Source: an uncultured Commensalibacter sp. (GTDB lineage Bacteria > Pseudomonadota > Alphaproteobacteria > Acetobacterales > Acetobacteraceae). Taken from it: a stretch of DNA of 64,000 bases. Positions 1-7,928 of the stretch are shown one piece after another (the stretch's first letter is position 1; each line of letters begins with the position of its first letter). A model generated the notes under the pieces. The model was not told the origin of the DNA and did no database searches. It saw only the letters and a list, made by a program, of their open reading frames with translations. The translations under genes were made by a program, and so were the position numbers. The stretch is from NCBI GenBank assembly GCA_945266285.1, contig CALYOP010000001.1, forward strand, positions 372,001-436,000, given 5' to 3'.

Positions 1-1352
1 GTTACCTAATGGTAATAGGTGGTTTGAACGTAATAGCCTCTAATCTATCGGAAGCGGCGTCCAGACATCATAATTCCCCAGAGGCTTCTACTACTATCAA
101 TTCACAAAGTATGGGGGATGATTTTTCAACATCTGATGCCAGTCTTTCCGAAGAAAGCAAGATTATCGCCATCATCAATGGCGAATTATTAACCGAACGT
201 GATGTTAATAACCGGGAAAAACTTTTTGAATTAACAGCAGGATTACATCTCAGTCCTGAAGTTATGAAAAATATTCGTCCTCAGTTAATTAAACAACTGG
301 TTAATGAACGTTTACGTACCCAGGAAATGCTGCGGCGACATATTAATATTGCGCCAGAGCAGATTGCCGATGCAATTGCTGACATTGAAAAACGTAATAA
401 TATGCCACCAAATGCGCTACGTGATCGCTTATCCGCAGATGGGGTATCGTTAAATACTTTAATTGATCAAATCAGGCTACAGCTTGGTTGGGGGCAAGTT
501 ATTCAACAACAACTTGGCGAACAGTCTCATATCACGGCTCAAGAAGTTGTACAACGGCAAAATGCTTTAAAACGTGAAGTAGGACAGACTGAATTTCTAG
601 TTAATGAAATCTTTGTTCCAGTCGAAAATGCGCGCCATCCCGAACAGGAATTAAAATTTACAGAAACGATTATTCAACAACTTCGTAACGGGGCTCCTTT
701 CCCTATTGTTGCAGCCCAGTTTTCTCAATCCCAAAGTGCTTTACAAGGTGGTTCTTTAGGTTGGGTTCAAGAAGATAATCTTGATCCCGAAGTTGTTAAT
801 GTAGCTAAGAAAATGCCGATTGGTGCGGTCTCTAATCCTATCCAAGTTGCAGGCGGATATATTATTGCAACCATCGGAGGTCGCAGAACTATTGGTAATG
901 AAATGGGCACCCTGGTTAATATTCGTCAGGTATATTTACCCTTTTCTTCCAAACTTGATCCACATAATCCAACCCAACAACAGGTTGCAACCCTTAATCA
1001 AGCAAATAAACTACGTACCACATTACATAATTGTGCCGATGTTGAATCAGCCAATCAAAAGGCAGGTTCGGGACGCCCCTCGGATCCAGGGATTATACAA
1101 TTAGAGCGCTTGAATCCAGAAATGGCTAGTCTTTTAAAAGGGTTACAAATTGGACAATTAAGTAAGCCTTTGGTTTCTACCGAAGGAATTAGCCTGATCA
1201 TGATCTGTTCTCAAGAAAAGAAAAATCTTGCTGACATTTCTGCAAGCGAAATCGCCAATCAGTTACTTAATCAACGTGTTGAGCAAACCGCGCAACAACT
1301 TGAACGTGACCTTCACCGTCAAGCTATCATCCAATGGCGGAATAAAAAATAA
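1..1352 (+). CDS. surA: Periplasmic chaperone / peptidyl-prolyl isomerase SurA (5' end outside window)
   Basis: SurA is a periplasmic chaperone for outer-membrane proteins. The frame is open back to base 3 with no stop, and the first in-window ATG (base 9) is not followed by a signal peptide, so the true start and signal sequence lie upstream; the gene is partial. Counting from base 9, residues about 40-190 form the SurA N-terminal domain (INGELLTERDV, then a helical segment). Two parvulin-type rotamase domains follow at about 195-293 (VNEIFVP, GGSLGWV, GGYIIATI) and about 300-405. The stop lies 3 bases before rsmA, so the two are probably co-transcribed. In many proteobacteria pdxA sits between them; it is absent here. 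Confidence 0.9.
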   Translation, partial: YLMVIGGLNVIASNLSEAASRHHNSPEASTTINSQSMGDDFSTSDASLSEESKIIAIINGELLTERDVNNREKLFELTAGLHLSPEVMKNIRPQLIKQLVNERLRTQEMLRRHINIAPEQIADAIADIEKRNNMPPNALRDRLSADGVSLNTLIDQIRLQLGWGQVIQQQLGEQSHITAQEVVQRQNALKREVGQTEFLVNEIFVPVENARHPEQELKFTETIIQQLRNGAPFPIVAAQFSQSQSALQGGSLGWVQEDNLDPEVVNVAKKMPIGAVSNPIQVAGGYIIATIGGRRTIGNEMGTLVNIRQVYLPFSSKLDPHNPTQQQVATLNQANKLRTTLHNCADVESANQKAGSGRPSDPGIIQLERLNPEMASLLKGLQIGQLSKPLVSTEGISLIMICSQEKKNLADISASEIANQLLNQRVEQTAQQLERDLHRQAIIQWRNKK

Positions 1353-1355
1353 CCC

Positions 1356-2186
1356 GTGGCTATCTCATCGCTTCCTTCTCTAGGAGAAACCATTAGGATT
1401 TATCAATTGCATGCCCGAAAATCGCTCGGGCAGCATTTTTTGCTTGATCCTCTTATTAATCAACAAATTATTGCCTTAGCCGGTAATTTAGATGGCAGAA
1501 ATGTTGTTGAAGTAGGACCAGGTCCTGGTGGTTTAACACGTGCTTTATTAGAAAGTCCCGCTCAACAAATTATTGGTGTTGAAGTAGATCAAAGAGCTTT
1601 GTTGATTCTCAAAGAATTACAAAACTATTATCCTGATCGATTCACAATTGTTGAGCATGATGCTTCTAAGCTTGATCTTACAACTTTATGCTCAACACCA
1701 AGACAAATTATTGCCAATTTACCTTATAATATTGGGACCCATCTATTTTTAGGATGGCTTCGTCAAATCCAAGCGTGGGAACGGTTAATATTAATGTTCC
1801 AACTTGAAGTAGCCGAACGAATTTGTGCACAACCCAATACTGAATTTTATGGGCGGTTATCGGTTATTGCTCAATGGGTAGCAAATTGTTCTATTGTGAA
1901 ACGGATACCCCCTGGTGCATTCTCGCCTCCTCCCAAAATTTATTCAGCAGTCATTAGCGTTATCCCCCATCAACAGCAACCTTCTGCGATAATGTTTAAA
2001 GCAATGGAAAAAGTTACAGCAGCAGCTTTCGGTCAAAGAAGAAAAATGCTTCGTAGTGCATTAAAAAATATTGGAGGCCGTAATTTGTTGGATCAAGCCA
2101 ATATCGATGGTGAAAGACGCGCTGAAACGCTTACGATTGCTGAATTTGATCAATTGGCCTCAGTTTGGTGCCAATTGAATAAGTAA
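1356..2186 (+). CDS. rsmA: 16S rRNA dimethyladenosine transferase RsmA (KsgA)
   Basis: Dimethylates two adjacent adenines in the 3'-terminal hairpin of 16S rRNA late in 30S assembly, using S-adenosylmethionine. The SAM-binding motif VEVGPGPGGLTRALL is near residue 50, the catalytic motif NLPYNIGTHLF near residue 120, and the family signature ARKSLGQHFLLD near residue 21. At 276 residues it is full length for the family. The start is GTG, 3 bases after the surA stop; no strong Shine-Dalgarno sequence is visible, so translational coupling to surA is likely. It is followed tail-to-tail by the reverse-strand cfa gene after only 8 bases. Confidence 0.96.
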   Translation: MAISSLPSLGETIRIYQLHARKSLGQHFLLDPLINQQIIALAGNLDGRNVVEVGPGPGGLTRALLESPAQQIIGVEVDQRALLILKELQNYYPDRFTIVEHDASKLDLTTLCSTPRQIIANLPYNIGTHLFLGWLRQIQAWERLILMFQLEVAERICAQPNTEFYGRLSVIAQWVANCSIVKRIPPGAFSPPPKIYSAVISVIPHQQQPSAIMFKAMEKVTAAAFGQRRKMLRSALKNIGGRNLLDQANIDGERRAETLTIAEFDQLASVWCQLNK

Positions 2187-2194
2187 GCTTGAGA

Positions 2195-3391
2195 TTAATC
2201 CATCATATAATTTCGCGTAATTGGAAGCGCATCAATACTTGGCGATAGTTGTAATTGAAAATTCATATGACAATGATAATAAAATACCAGCTCAGAAGCC
2301 GCTAAATACATTTCAAACATTCGATAAAAACGCTTATCGTATAATTTTATGACTTCTTCCTTTTTCGCCTCAAAGCGTTCTCGCCAAAAATGAATCGTTT
2401 TTGCATAATGTAAACGCAATATTTCACAATCTGTTACCCATAAATGGTTTTTTTCAATATAGGGAAAAACCTCGCTTAAAGCTGGAGAATAACCTCCGGG
2501 AAAGATATATCGATTTATCCAAGCATTGGTTGAACCTGGCCCATCGCTACGTCCTATAGAATGAAGCAACATAATCCCATCAGGTTTTAAAATGCGATAA
2601 ACTGTTGAAAAGAAATCTTGGTAGTAATGAACGCCGACATGTTCGAACATACCTACTGAAACAATCCGATCGAATTTCCCTTTTATTGAGCGATAGTCGA
2701 GCATTCTGAATTGCACCCTATCCTCAAGTCCTTCTTCTTTTGCTCGTTTTCTAGAAACACGTAACTGTTCTTCTGAAAGCGTAATGCCAAGAACTTTTGC
2801 TTGATATTCTTTAGCCAGATAAAGTACCATCCCACCCCAGCCCGAACCGATATCCAATATCTCTAAGTCCGGACGGTTTAATAATAATTTGGCTGCGATA
2901 TGTTTTTTCTTAGCATATTGTGCTTCTTCTAGTGTTTCATCGCCATTTTTGAAGTAACCACAGGAATATTGCATATCCTTATCAAGAAATAGCCTATATA
3001 AATCTTCACGAAGATCATAATGATGTGCCACGTTTTTTCGTGATTTTCTTGCTGGGTTAAACTGTGCCCATGATCGTTTACAAAATCTTAATGCTGAAGA
3101 AATCTTTTCCCCGAAATGATCTTGCTGAAGATCATTGCTCATAAGCACATTCAATACTTGATAAATGCTACAATTAACAGGCTGAATAGTGCCTTCCATA
3201 TAGCCTTCGCCAAAAGCAAGGTTTGGATTTATAATCAATCGGTAACAAATATCTGCTGTTACCAATTTAATTGTTGCAAAATCAGAATTTTGATGCTGTC
3301 CATAGGTCTTATATTTGCCATCTGGGAAAATAATATCCAATCGGCCTTTTTTGATATAACTCTTAAGAATCTTATGCAATAGGCCATACAT
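2195..3391 (-). CDS. cfa: Cyclopropane-fatty-acyl-phospholipid synthase family protein
   Basis: Transfers a methylene group from S-adenosylmethionine to double bonds of unsaturated phospholipid acyl chains in the membrane, a modification linked to acid and solvent tolerance. The SAM motif LDIGSGWGG lies near residue 180, and the region RKNVAHHYDLREDLYRLFLD just before it is typical of the family. The C-terminal third (WRERFEAKKEEVIKLYDKRFYRMFEMYL) also matches. I chose ATG 3391 because AAGGAA lies about 8 bases upstream; the same frame runs to an ATG at 3451 that would add 20 residues not typical of the family. It is monocistronic by position. The paralogous roles (Cfa versus tuberculostearate-type methyltransferases) cannot be separated by eye. 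Confidence 0.9.
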   Translation of the reverse strand: MYGLLHKILKSYIKKGRLDIIFPDGKYKTYGQHQNSDFATIKLVTADICYRLIINPNLAFGEGYMEGTIQPVNCSIYQVLNVLMSNDLQQDHFGEKISSALRFCKRSWAQFNPARKSRKNVAHHYDLREDLYRLFLDKDMQYSCGYFKNGDETLEEAQYAKKKHIAAKLLLNRPDLEILDIGSGWGGMVLYLAKEYQAKVLGITLSEEQLRVSRKRAKEEGLEDRVQFRMLDYRSIKGKFDRIVSVGMFEHVGVHYYQDFFSTVYRILKPDGIMLLHSIGRSDGPGSTNAWINRYIFPGGYSPALSEVFPYIEKNHLWVTDCEILRLHYAKTIHFWRERFEAKKEEVIKLYDKRFYRMFEMYLAASELVFYYHCHMNFQLQLSPSIDALPITRNYMMD

Positions 3392-3501
3392 ACTGTTTTC
3401 CTTCTTTTTGAATTTATCTTGAATTAAGGCTATCAAATTGATGCCTATCATGACATTCCAAACGAATTTGTAACAAGTTTTTATTATGAAGGTAAAATAA
3501 A

Positions 3502-3531
3502 AAACCGAGAAGAATGGTTTCTTCTCGGTTT
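3502..3531 (-). terminator. Rho-independent terminator of the rpsF-rpsR-rplI operon
   Basis: A perfect 13-bp inverted repeat (3502-3514 with 3519-3531) has a 4-base loop. Read on the reverse strand it follows the rplI stop by about 28 bases and is followed by a T-rich run (TTTATTTTACC). The core of the stem is AACCGAGAAGAA. Confidence 0.85.
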
Positions 3532-3558
3532 AATAAAATTTACTTATTGTAAATTATT

Positions 3559-4155
3559 TTATTCTTGAGGCGCTTTTATAATCACTTCTTCAGCGACAAC
3601 AGCTTCGATTTCAAGCAGGTCAGCTTTTTCTTTAGCCTCATCAATAGATTTAAGTTCTTCTACTTTTTGAACTTCACCTAATGCTTGACGTTCAGCTTCT
3701 TCAGCAGAACGTGCAACATTTACGGTAACATTCAGATGGACTTCAGGATGCAATTGAACGCTTACCTGATATAGACCCAACATTTTAATCGGATGATGAA
3801 TTTCAACTTGTTGACGAGTAATTGAAAGTCCTTCTTTAGTAACAGCGTCACTAATGTCACGTGCTGTTACAGAACCATATAAGCTTCCACTTTCACCGGA
3901 TTGGCGAATGATAACGACGCTTAACCCTTGAACCCGTTCAAAAAGCCGTTCTGCCTCTTCACGACGCTTAATGTTCTGAGCTTCTAATTGGCTACGTTCT
4001 CTTTCAAAACGTTCACGATTATTAGCCGTTGCTCTAATTGCTTTACCTTTTGGTAACAGAAAGTTACGCGCATAACCGGGCTTTACTTTGACGACATCGC
4101 CCATTTGGCCGAGTTTTTCAACGCGTTGAAGCAAAATCACTTCAATAGCAGACAT
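3559..4155 (-). CDS. rplI: 50S ribosomal protein L9
   Basis: Binds domain V of 23S rRNA at the base of the L1 stalk. The N-terminal domain signature is complete ([34 protein letters not shown], first 37 residues), followed by the long connecting helix and the C-terminal domain. At 198 residues it is longer than the roughly 150 of E. coli because of an acidic, Glu/Ala-rich tail (from about residue 160), as in other alphaproteobacteria. AAGGAG lies 7 bases before the ATG. It is the last gene of rpsF-rpsR-rplI, 14 bases after rpsR. Confidence 0.97.
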   Translation of the reverse strand: MSAIEVILLQRVEKLGQMGDVVKVKPGYARNFLLPKGKAIRATANNRERFERERSQLEAQNIKRREEAERLFERVQGLSVVIIRQSGESGSLYGSVTARDISDAVTKEGLSITRQQVEIHHPIKMLGLYQVSVQLHPEVHLNVTVNVARSAEEAERQALGEVQKVEELKSIDEAKEKADLLEIEAVVAEEVIIKAPQE

Positions 4156-4169
4156 GATGGTGCTCCTTC

Positions 4170-4445
4170 TCAGTCTTGAACGTAAGGCAATAATGCCAAG
4201 AAACGAGCCCGTTTAATTGCCTGAGCCAATTCACGTTGCTTCTTTGCAGAAACAGCTGTGATACGACTTGGAACAATCTTGCCACGTTCTGAAAGAAAAC
4301 GTGAGAGCAAACGAATGTCTTTATAGTCAATTTTGGGCGCATTTGCAGATGCGAATGGACAGCTTTTGCGACGACGATGAAAAGGACGACGTGCCCCCAC
4401 CGCAATACGACGTGATGCTGGATTTACTTGAAGTGTATCTGACAT
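4170..4445 (-). CDS. rpsR: 30S ribosomal protein S18
   Basis: Small-subunit protein that forms a heterodimer with S6 on the platform of the 30S subunit. The 91-residue protein contains the conserved core [20 protein letters not shown] and [30 protein letters not shown]. It starts 3 bases after the rpsF stop with AGAGGT as ribosome binding site. Co-transcription with rpsF would allow the S6:S18 dimer to control the operon through the rpsF leader. Confidence 0.97.
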   Translation of the reverse strand: MSDTLQVNPASRRIAVGARRPFHRRRKSCPFASANAPKIDYKDIRLLSRFLSERGKIVPSRITAVSAKKQRELAQAIKRARFLALLPYVQD

Positions 4446-4448
4446 GGA

Positions 4449-4913
4449 TTATACCTCTTCTTCTACAACGGCAGTAAATTCTTCACCTTCGCTGCTATCG
4501 TCCATTTCTTCATATTCCCGTTTACGACCACTTTCGTAACGTCCTGAAGCTTTTGGAGTACGCGAACTGCTAGACCGGTCACGATCATCGCCTTTTCTTG
4601 AAAGAATAGGTGATGGTGCTTCATCAATTTCTTCGATACGCAAAGTCATAAAACGCAGTACATCTTCATTCAGATTCAAACGACGTTCAATTTCTTTAAC
4701 GGATTCGGGCTTGGCTTCAATACCAAGTAGCATGTAATGACCTTTACGGTTTTTCTTTACACGGTAAGCGAGAGTACGTAACCCCCAATATTCCCGTTTT
4801 TTTACAGAACCCTCTTCGCTTTCCAGCAAAGTAGCAATTCCATCAGCGATGTCTTCAACCTGTTGTTGCGTAACATCATTGCGTGCAATAAACACACATT
4901 CATATAATGGCAT
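4449..4913 (-). CDS. rpsF: 30S ribosomal protein S6
   Basis: Binds S18 and the central domain of 16S rRNA. The S6 fold covers about the first 100 residues (MPLYECVFIARNDVTQQQVE, YWGLRTLAYRVKKNRKGHYMLL, LNLNEDVLRFMTLRIEEID). The remaining 50 or so residues form a charged, low-complexity tail rich in Arg, Ser and Glu (RKGDDRDRSSSSR and EEFTAVVEEEV), as often seen in S6 proteins. In E. coli the S6 tail is glutamylated; whether that happens here is unknown. First gene of its operon; the start uses AGGGAG, which can be hidden by the leader fold described separately. Confidence 0.97.
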   Translation of the reverse strand: MPLYECVFIARNDVTQQQVEDIADGIATLLESEEGSVKKREYWGLRTLAYRVKKNRKGHYMLLGIEAKPESVKEIERRLNLNEDVLRFMTLRIEEIDEAPSPILSRKGDDRDRSSSSRTPKASGRYESGRKREYEEMDDSSEGEEFTAVVEEEV

Positions 4914-5023
4914 ATGATCTCCCTTCGGCTGACTTCAACCCAATTATCAGCAATTGCTGACTGGTTTCTTCCAAATCATTTTGGGTATAGCCAAGGTGTA
5001 GCCGTTGAACCTTGGCAGGGAGG
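4914..5023 (-). promoter_or_regulatory. Structured rpsF leader, candidate S6:S18 autoregulatory element
   Basis: On the reverse strand the leader holds three self-complementary parts. CTCCCT (5017-5022) is an exact complement of AGGGAG (4919-4924), the rpsF ribosome binding site. Inside this closing helix lies a 7-bp hairpin GCCAAGG/CCTTGGC (5010-5016 with 4990-4996, 13-base loop) and a palindrome TCAGCAATTGCTGA (4947-4960). A CCG (4926-4928) sits directly next to the closing helix. Known S6:S18-binding leaders in rpsF mRNAs carry a bulged CCG and overlap the ribosome binding site; assigning this leader to that class is inference. Confidence 0.55.
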
Positions 5024-5061
5024 TTTTCAAAAACCATAAAAATACGATTTTTGCAAGTTTT

Positions 5062-5649
5062 TTATGATATTTTATCGGTCTGGAAAGCTTCTGGTATAGG
5101 TAACTGATAAATATCAGGAATATCCCATAACTCATCGACCGTTCGAATTGGCTGAAAACCTGCACGTAAATACATTCTCAGAGCTCTATAATGATCAAGT
5201 TCGCAGGTATTTACGCGTAAGCATAAAATATGTGAACGCCAAGCCAATCGAATAGCCTGACATAAAAAAGAAAATCCGATTTTACGGCCAATCGCATGAC
5301 GCATTAAACCGAAATAAGCCAAATCAACGTCTATACCAGACCGACGATCCAACTCAAAGAAGCCACAGATAACCCCTTGTTCATCTTTAAGAACATAAAC
5401 TTCAATTCTCGGATCTCGTAACAAGGATGCTAATGCTTCATCTGAAAGATTCCGTCGCATCCACCAGCAATAATCTCGGCCAACACCGTCATAAAGATAG
5501 CGATATAATGAAATATCAGGATTAGGAATATGCGTTAAATGATAAGAGGAAGGTAACTGAAACGCAGATAAATCGGGACAACGATCCATCCGCAAGAATG
5601 TGACTTTGACCCGAATACGCGTTGTTTTTTCAGCTATATTGCTTGGCAT
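5062..5649 (-). CDS. GNAT-family N-acetyltransferase
   Basis: A putative acyl-CoA-dependent acetyltransferase of unknown substrate. The GNAT core lies between about residues 75 and 180: beta strands around VYVLKDEQGVICGFFELD, a divergent acetyl-CoA loop near MRHAIGRKIGFSFLCQAI, and the C-terminal motif VNTCELDHYRALRMYLRAGFQP, which is the most diagnostic part. The protein (195 residues) has about 70 residues before the core. No strong ribosome binding site precedes ATG 5649. It lies 82 bases downstream of rpoD on the same strand and immediately upstream of the rpsF leader, whose promoter may lie inside its 3' end. Substrate cannot be predicted. Confidence 0.8.
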   Translation of the reverse strand: MPSNIAEKTTRIRVKVTFLRMDRCPDLSAFQLPSSYHLTHIPNPDISLYRYLYDGVGRDYCWWMRRNLSDEALASLLRDPRIEVYVLKDEQGVICGFFELDRRSGIDVDLAYFGLMRHAIGRKIGFSFLCQAIRLAWRSHILCLRVNTCELDHYRALRMYLRAGFQPIRTVDELWDIPDIYQLPIPEAFQTDKIS

Positions 5650-5731
5650 AATTCAACCAAATAAGAAATAATCATGAAATGAAAAATTGAAAATACGTCT
5701 TATCGCTTATCTGGTATGCATCCAATTAAAC

Positions 5732-7684
5732 TCAATTATCATCCAAGAAAGAACGTAATTTACGGCTTCGACTAGGATGCTTGAGTTTTCTTAATGCTTT
5801 TGCCTCAATTTGGCGGATACGTTCACGCGTTACGTTGAATTGCTGACCGACTTCTTCCAAAGTATGATCCGTATTCATACCAATGCCAAATCGCATTCTT
5901 AAAACCCGTTCTTCACGCGGCGTTAACGATGATAATACGCGTGTTGTTGCTTCTCTTAGATTGGTTTGAATAGCAGCATCCAATGGAATAACCGCACTTT
6001 TGTCTTCGATAAAGTCGCCTAGATGGCTGTCTTCTTCATCGCCAATAGGAATTTCTAGCGAAATTGGCTCCTTAGCAATTTTTAAGACCTTGCGAACTTT
6101 TTCCAAAGGCATTCCCAATTTTTCAGCCAATTCCTCCGGTGTCGGCTCACGACCAATTTCGTGCAGCATCTGCCTTGAAGTTCTTACGAGTTTGTTGATC
6201 GTTTCAATCATATGAACCGGAATACGGATCGTTCTGGCTTGATCCGCAATTGAACGGGTAATTGCTTGACGAATCCACCATGTGGCATAAGTTGAGAATT
6301 TATAACCCCGTCGATATTCAAATTTATCGACTGCTTTCATCAGACCGATATTACCTTCTTGAATCAAGTCAAGAAATTGCAACCCACAATTGGTATATTT
6401 CTTAGCAATTGAAATAACCAAACGTAGATTGGCTTCGATCATTTCCTTTTTGGCTCGGGATGCATCACGTTCACCATAGGAAACCGTAGAAAATACCCGC
6501 CGGAATTCCATAATTGGCAATCCCACACGTTGTGAAAGCATTGCAATCTGATCACGGAATTTTTGAATATCTTGATGATAACGTTGAACAAAACTTTTCC
6601 ATGCTTTGCTAGGCAAGTTTTCAACGGCTTCTAACCAGTCAGGATCCAATTCATGTCCATGATATTTCATCAAGAAATCTTCACGAGACACACGGCATTT
6701 TTCAGCCATACGTAACATCTGACCTTCCATACTGGCCAGTTTACGTGAAACATCTTTTAATTGTTCGACGAGTTCTTCAATCTTATTACTTTGTAAATGG
6801 ATCTGTTTGACTTCAATAATTAACTTATCACGCAGATCTTCGTATTTCTTTTCGAATTTACTAGTTAATTTTTCGCCAGATTGAATAGTTTCCAAACGCT
6901 GAGACTGCATTTGACAGAGTGATTTATATAATTTCTCTATTTCAGCGAAGTGCTCAAAAATCTGGTCTTTATATTTTTCTTCTAAAGCTGAAAGAGAGAG
7001 GCTACTTTCCTCATCTTCGCCGCTTTCTTCGGCTTCATCATTGCCGTCATCACTTTCAAAGCGGTCTTCATCAACATCAACCGCCAGCTCAGTGACATCC
7101 GTTTGGTCGTATTCGGCCTGCGTTGCTTCTAAATCGACAATATCCCGCAACAATACATCATTGGTTTTAAGCTGTTCATACCAAGTAATAATCGCACTAA
7201 ACGTCAACGGGCTTTCGCAAAGACCGCTAATCATCTGATTACGTCCCGCTTCGATCCGTTTCGCAATAGCAATTTCACCTTCACGGGATAACAGCTCAAC
7301 TGCGCCCATTTCGCGCAAATACATTCGCACCGGATCATCCGTACGACCCGCTGTGGTTTCTACGTTACCACTACTTTCTTCACTTTCCGCCGTTTCCTTT
7401 TCAGAATCAGCATCTTGATTTTGCTCACCTTCTTCATTTTCGTCGTTATCAACAACTTGAATGCCAATTTCTGAAAAAGATGACATGATATCTTCAATTT
7501 GTTCTGAAGACATTTGATCTTGTGGCAGAACAGCGTTTAATTCGTCAAGTGTAACATATCCTCGTTCTTTACCTTTCGCTATTAATCGCTTAACTGCGGA
7601 AGATTGTGTATCAAGAATATTGGTATCGGTATCTTGCTCGCTAGAATTTGTTTCTGCTGCTGCCGACGCTGCTTTTATCGCCAT
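5732..7684 (-). CDS. rpoD: RNA polymerase primary sigma factor RpoD (sigma-70)
   Basis: Directs RNA polymerase to housekeeping promoters. Order of parts: region 1.1 (about residues 25-80), an acidic stretch, region 1.2 at about 120-150 ([21 protein letters not shown]), the non-conserved region, region 2 ([40 protein letters not shown]), region 3, and region 4 ending [20 protein letters not shown]. Two starts compete: ATG 7684, used here, and an in-frame TTG at 7696 with AAAGGG 6 bases upstream; the TTG adds four residues. A 9-bp inverted repeat lies just upstream (7714-7741). Last clear member of yqeY-dnaG-rpoD, but 244 bases from dnaG, so a separate promoter is likely. Confidence 0.96.
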   Translation of the reverse strand: MAIKAASAAAETNSSEQDTDTNILDTQSSAVKRLIAKGKERGYVTLDELNAVLPQDQMSSEQIEDIMSSFSEIGIQVVDNDENEEGEQNQDADSEKETAESEESSGNVETTAGRTDDPVRMYLREMGAVELLSREGEIAIAKRIEAGRNQMISGLCESPLTFSAIITWYEQLKTNDVLLRDIVDLEATQAEYDQTDVTELAVDVDEDRFESDDGNDEAEESGEDEESSLSLSALEEKYKDQIFEHFAEIEKLYKSLCQMQSQRLETIQSGEKLTSKFEKKYEDLRDKLIIEVKQIHLQSNKIEELVEQLKDVSRKLASMEGQMLRMAEKCRVSREDFLMKYHGHELDPDWLEAVENLPSKAWKSFVQRYHQDIQKFRDQIAMLSQRVGLPIMEFRRVFSTVSYGERDASRAKKEMIEANLRLVISIAKKYTNCGLQFLDLIQEGNIGLMKAVDKFEYRRGYKFSTYATWWIRQAITRSIADQARTIRIPVHMIETINKLVRTSRQMLHEIGREPTPEELAEKLGMPLEKVRKVLKIAKEPISLEIPIGDEEDSHLGDFIEDKSAVIPLDAAIQTNLREATTRVLSSLTPREERVLRMRFGIGMNTDHTLEEVGQQFNVTRERIRQIEAKALRKLKHPSRSRKLRSFLDDN

Positions 7685-7713
7685 TTTCTGCCCCAAAAAA
7701 TACCCTTTAAACT

Positions 7714-7741
7714 TTCTGTTTAATTATAATCATAAACAGAA
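7714..7741 (-). repeat. Perfect 9-bp inverted repeat in the rpoD leader
   Basis: TTCTGTTTA (7714-7722) and TAAACAGAA (7733-7741) are exact inverted copies separated by 10 bases. On the reverse strand the repeat ends about 10 bases before the AAAGGG that precedes the rpoD start. It could be an mRNA hairpin or an operator; there is no T run, so it is not a typical terminator. The rest of the dnaG-rpoD gap (to 7928) is AT-rich; I found no convincing promoter pair in it. Confidence 0.5.
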
Positions 7742-7928
7742 TTTTTTTAGTCACCTGTTAATTTATAAAAACCAGTTTGAAAACTCATTTCCAAATCGAA
7801 CACGAATTCTTAATGCACTGCACAGAATCAGTGTAATTTAAAACTTCTATTTTCAAACGTATAAAAACTGTTTTGAAATGATATACTCATCAAAAGAAGT
7901 CAAGAACCACATAAATGGTTTTACCGAG

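Noticed and set aside
7898-7903. TTGACT on the reverse strand as a -35 box for rpoD
   Set aside because: No -10 element at 16-18 bases; the nearest TATATC is only 12 bases away, and the site sits beside the dnaG stop.
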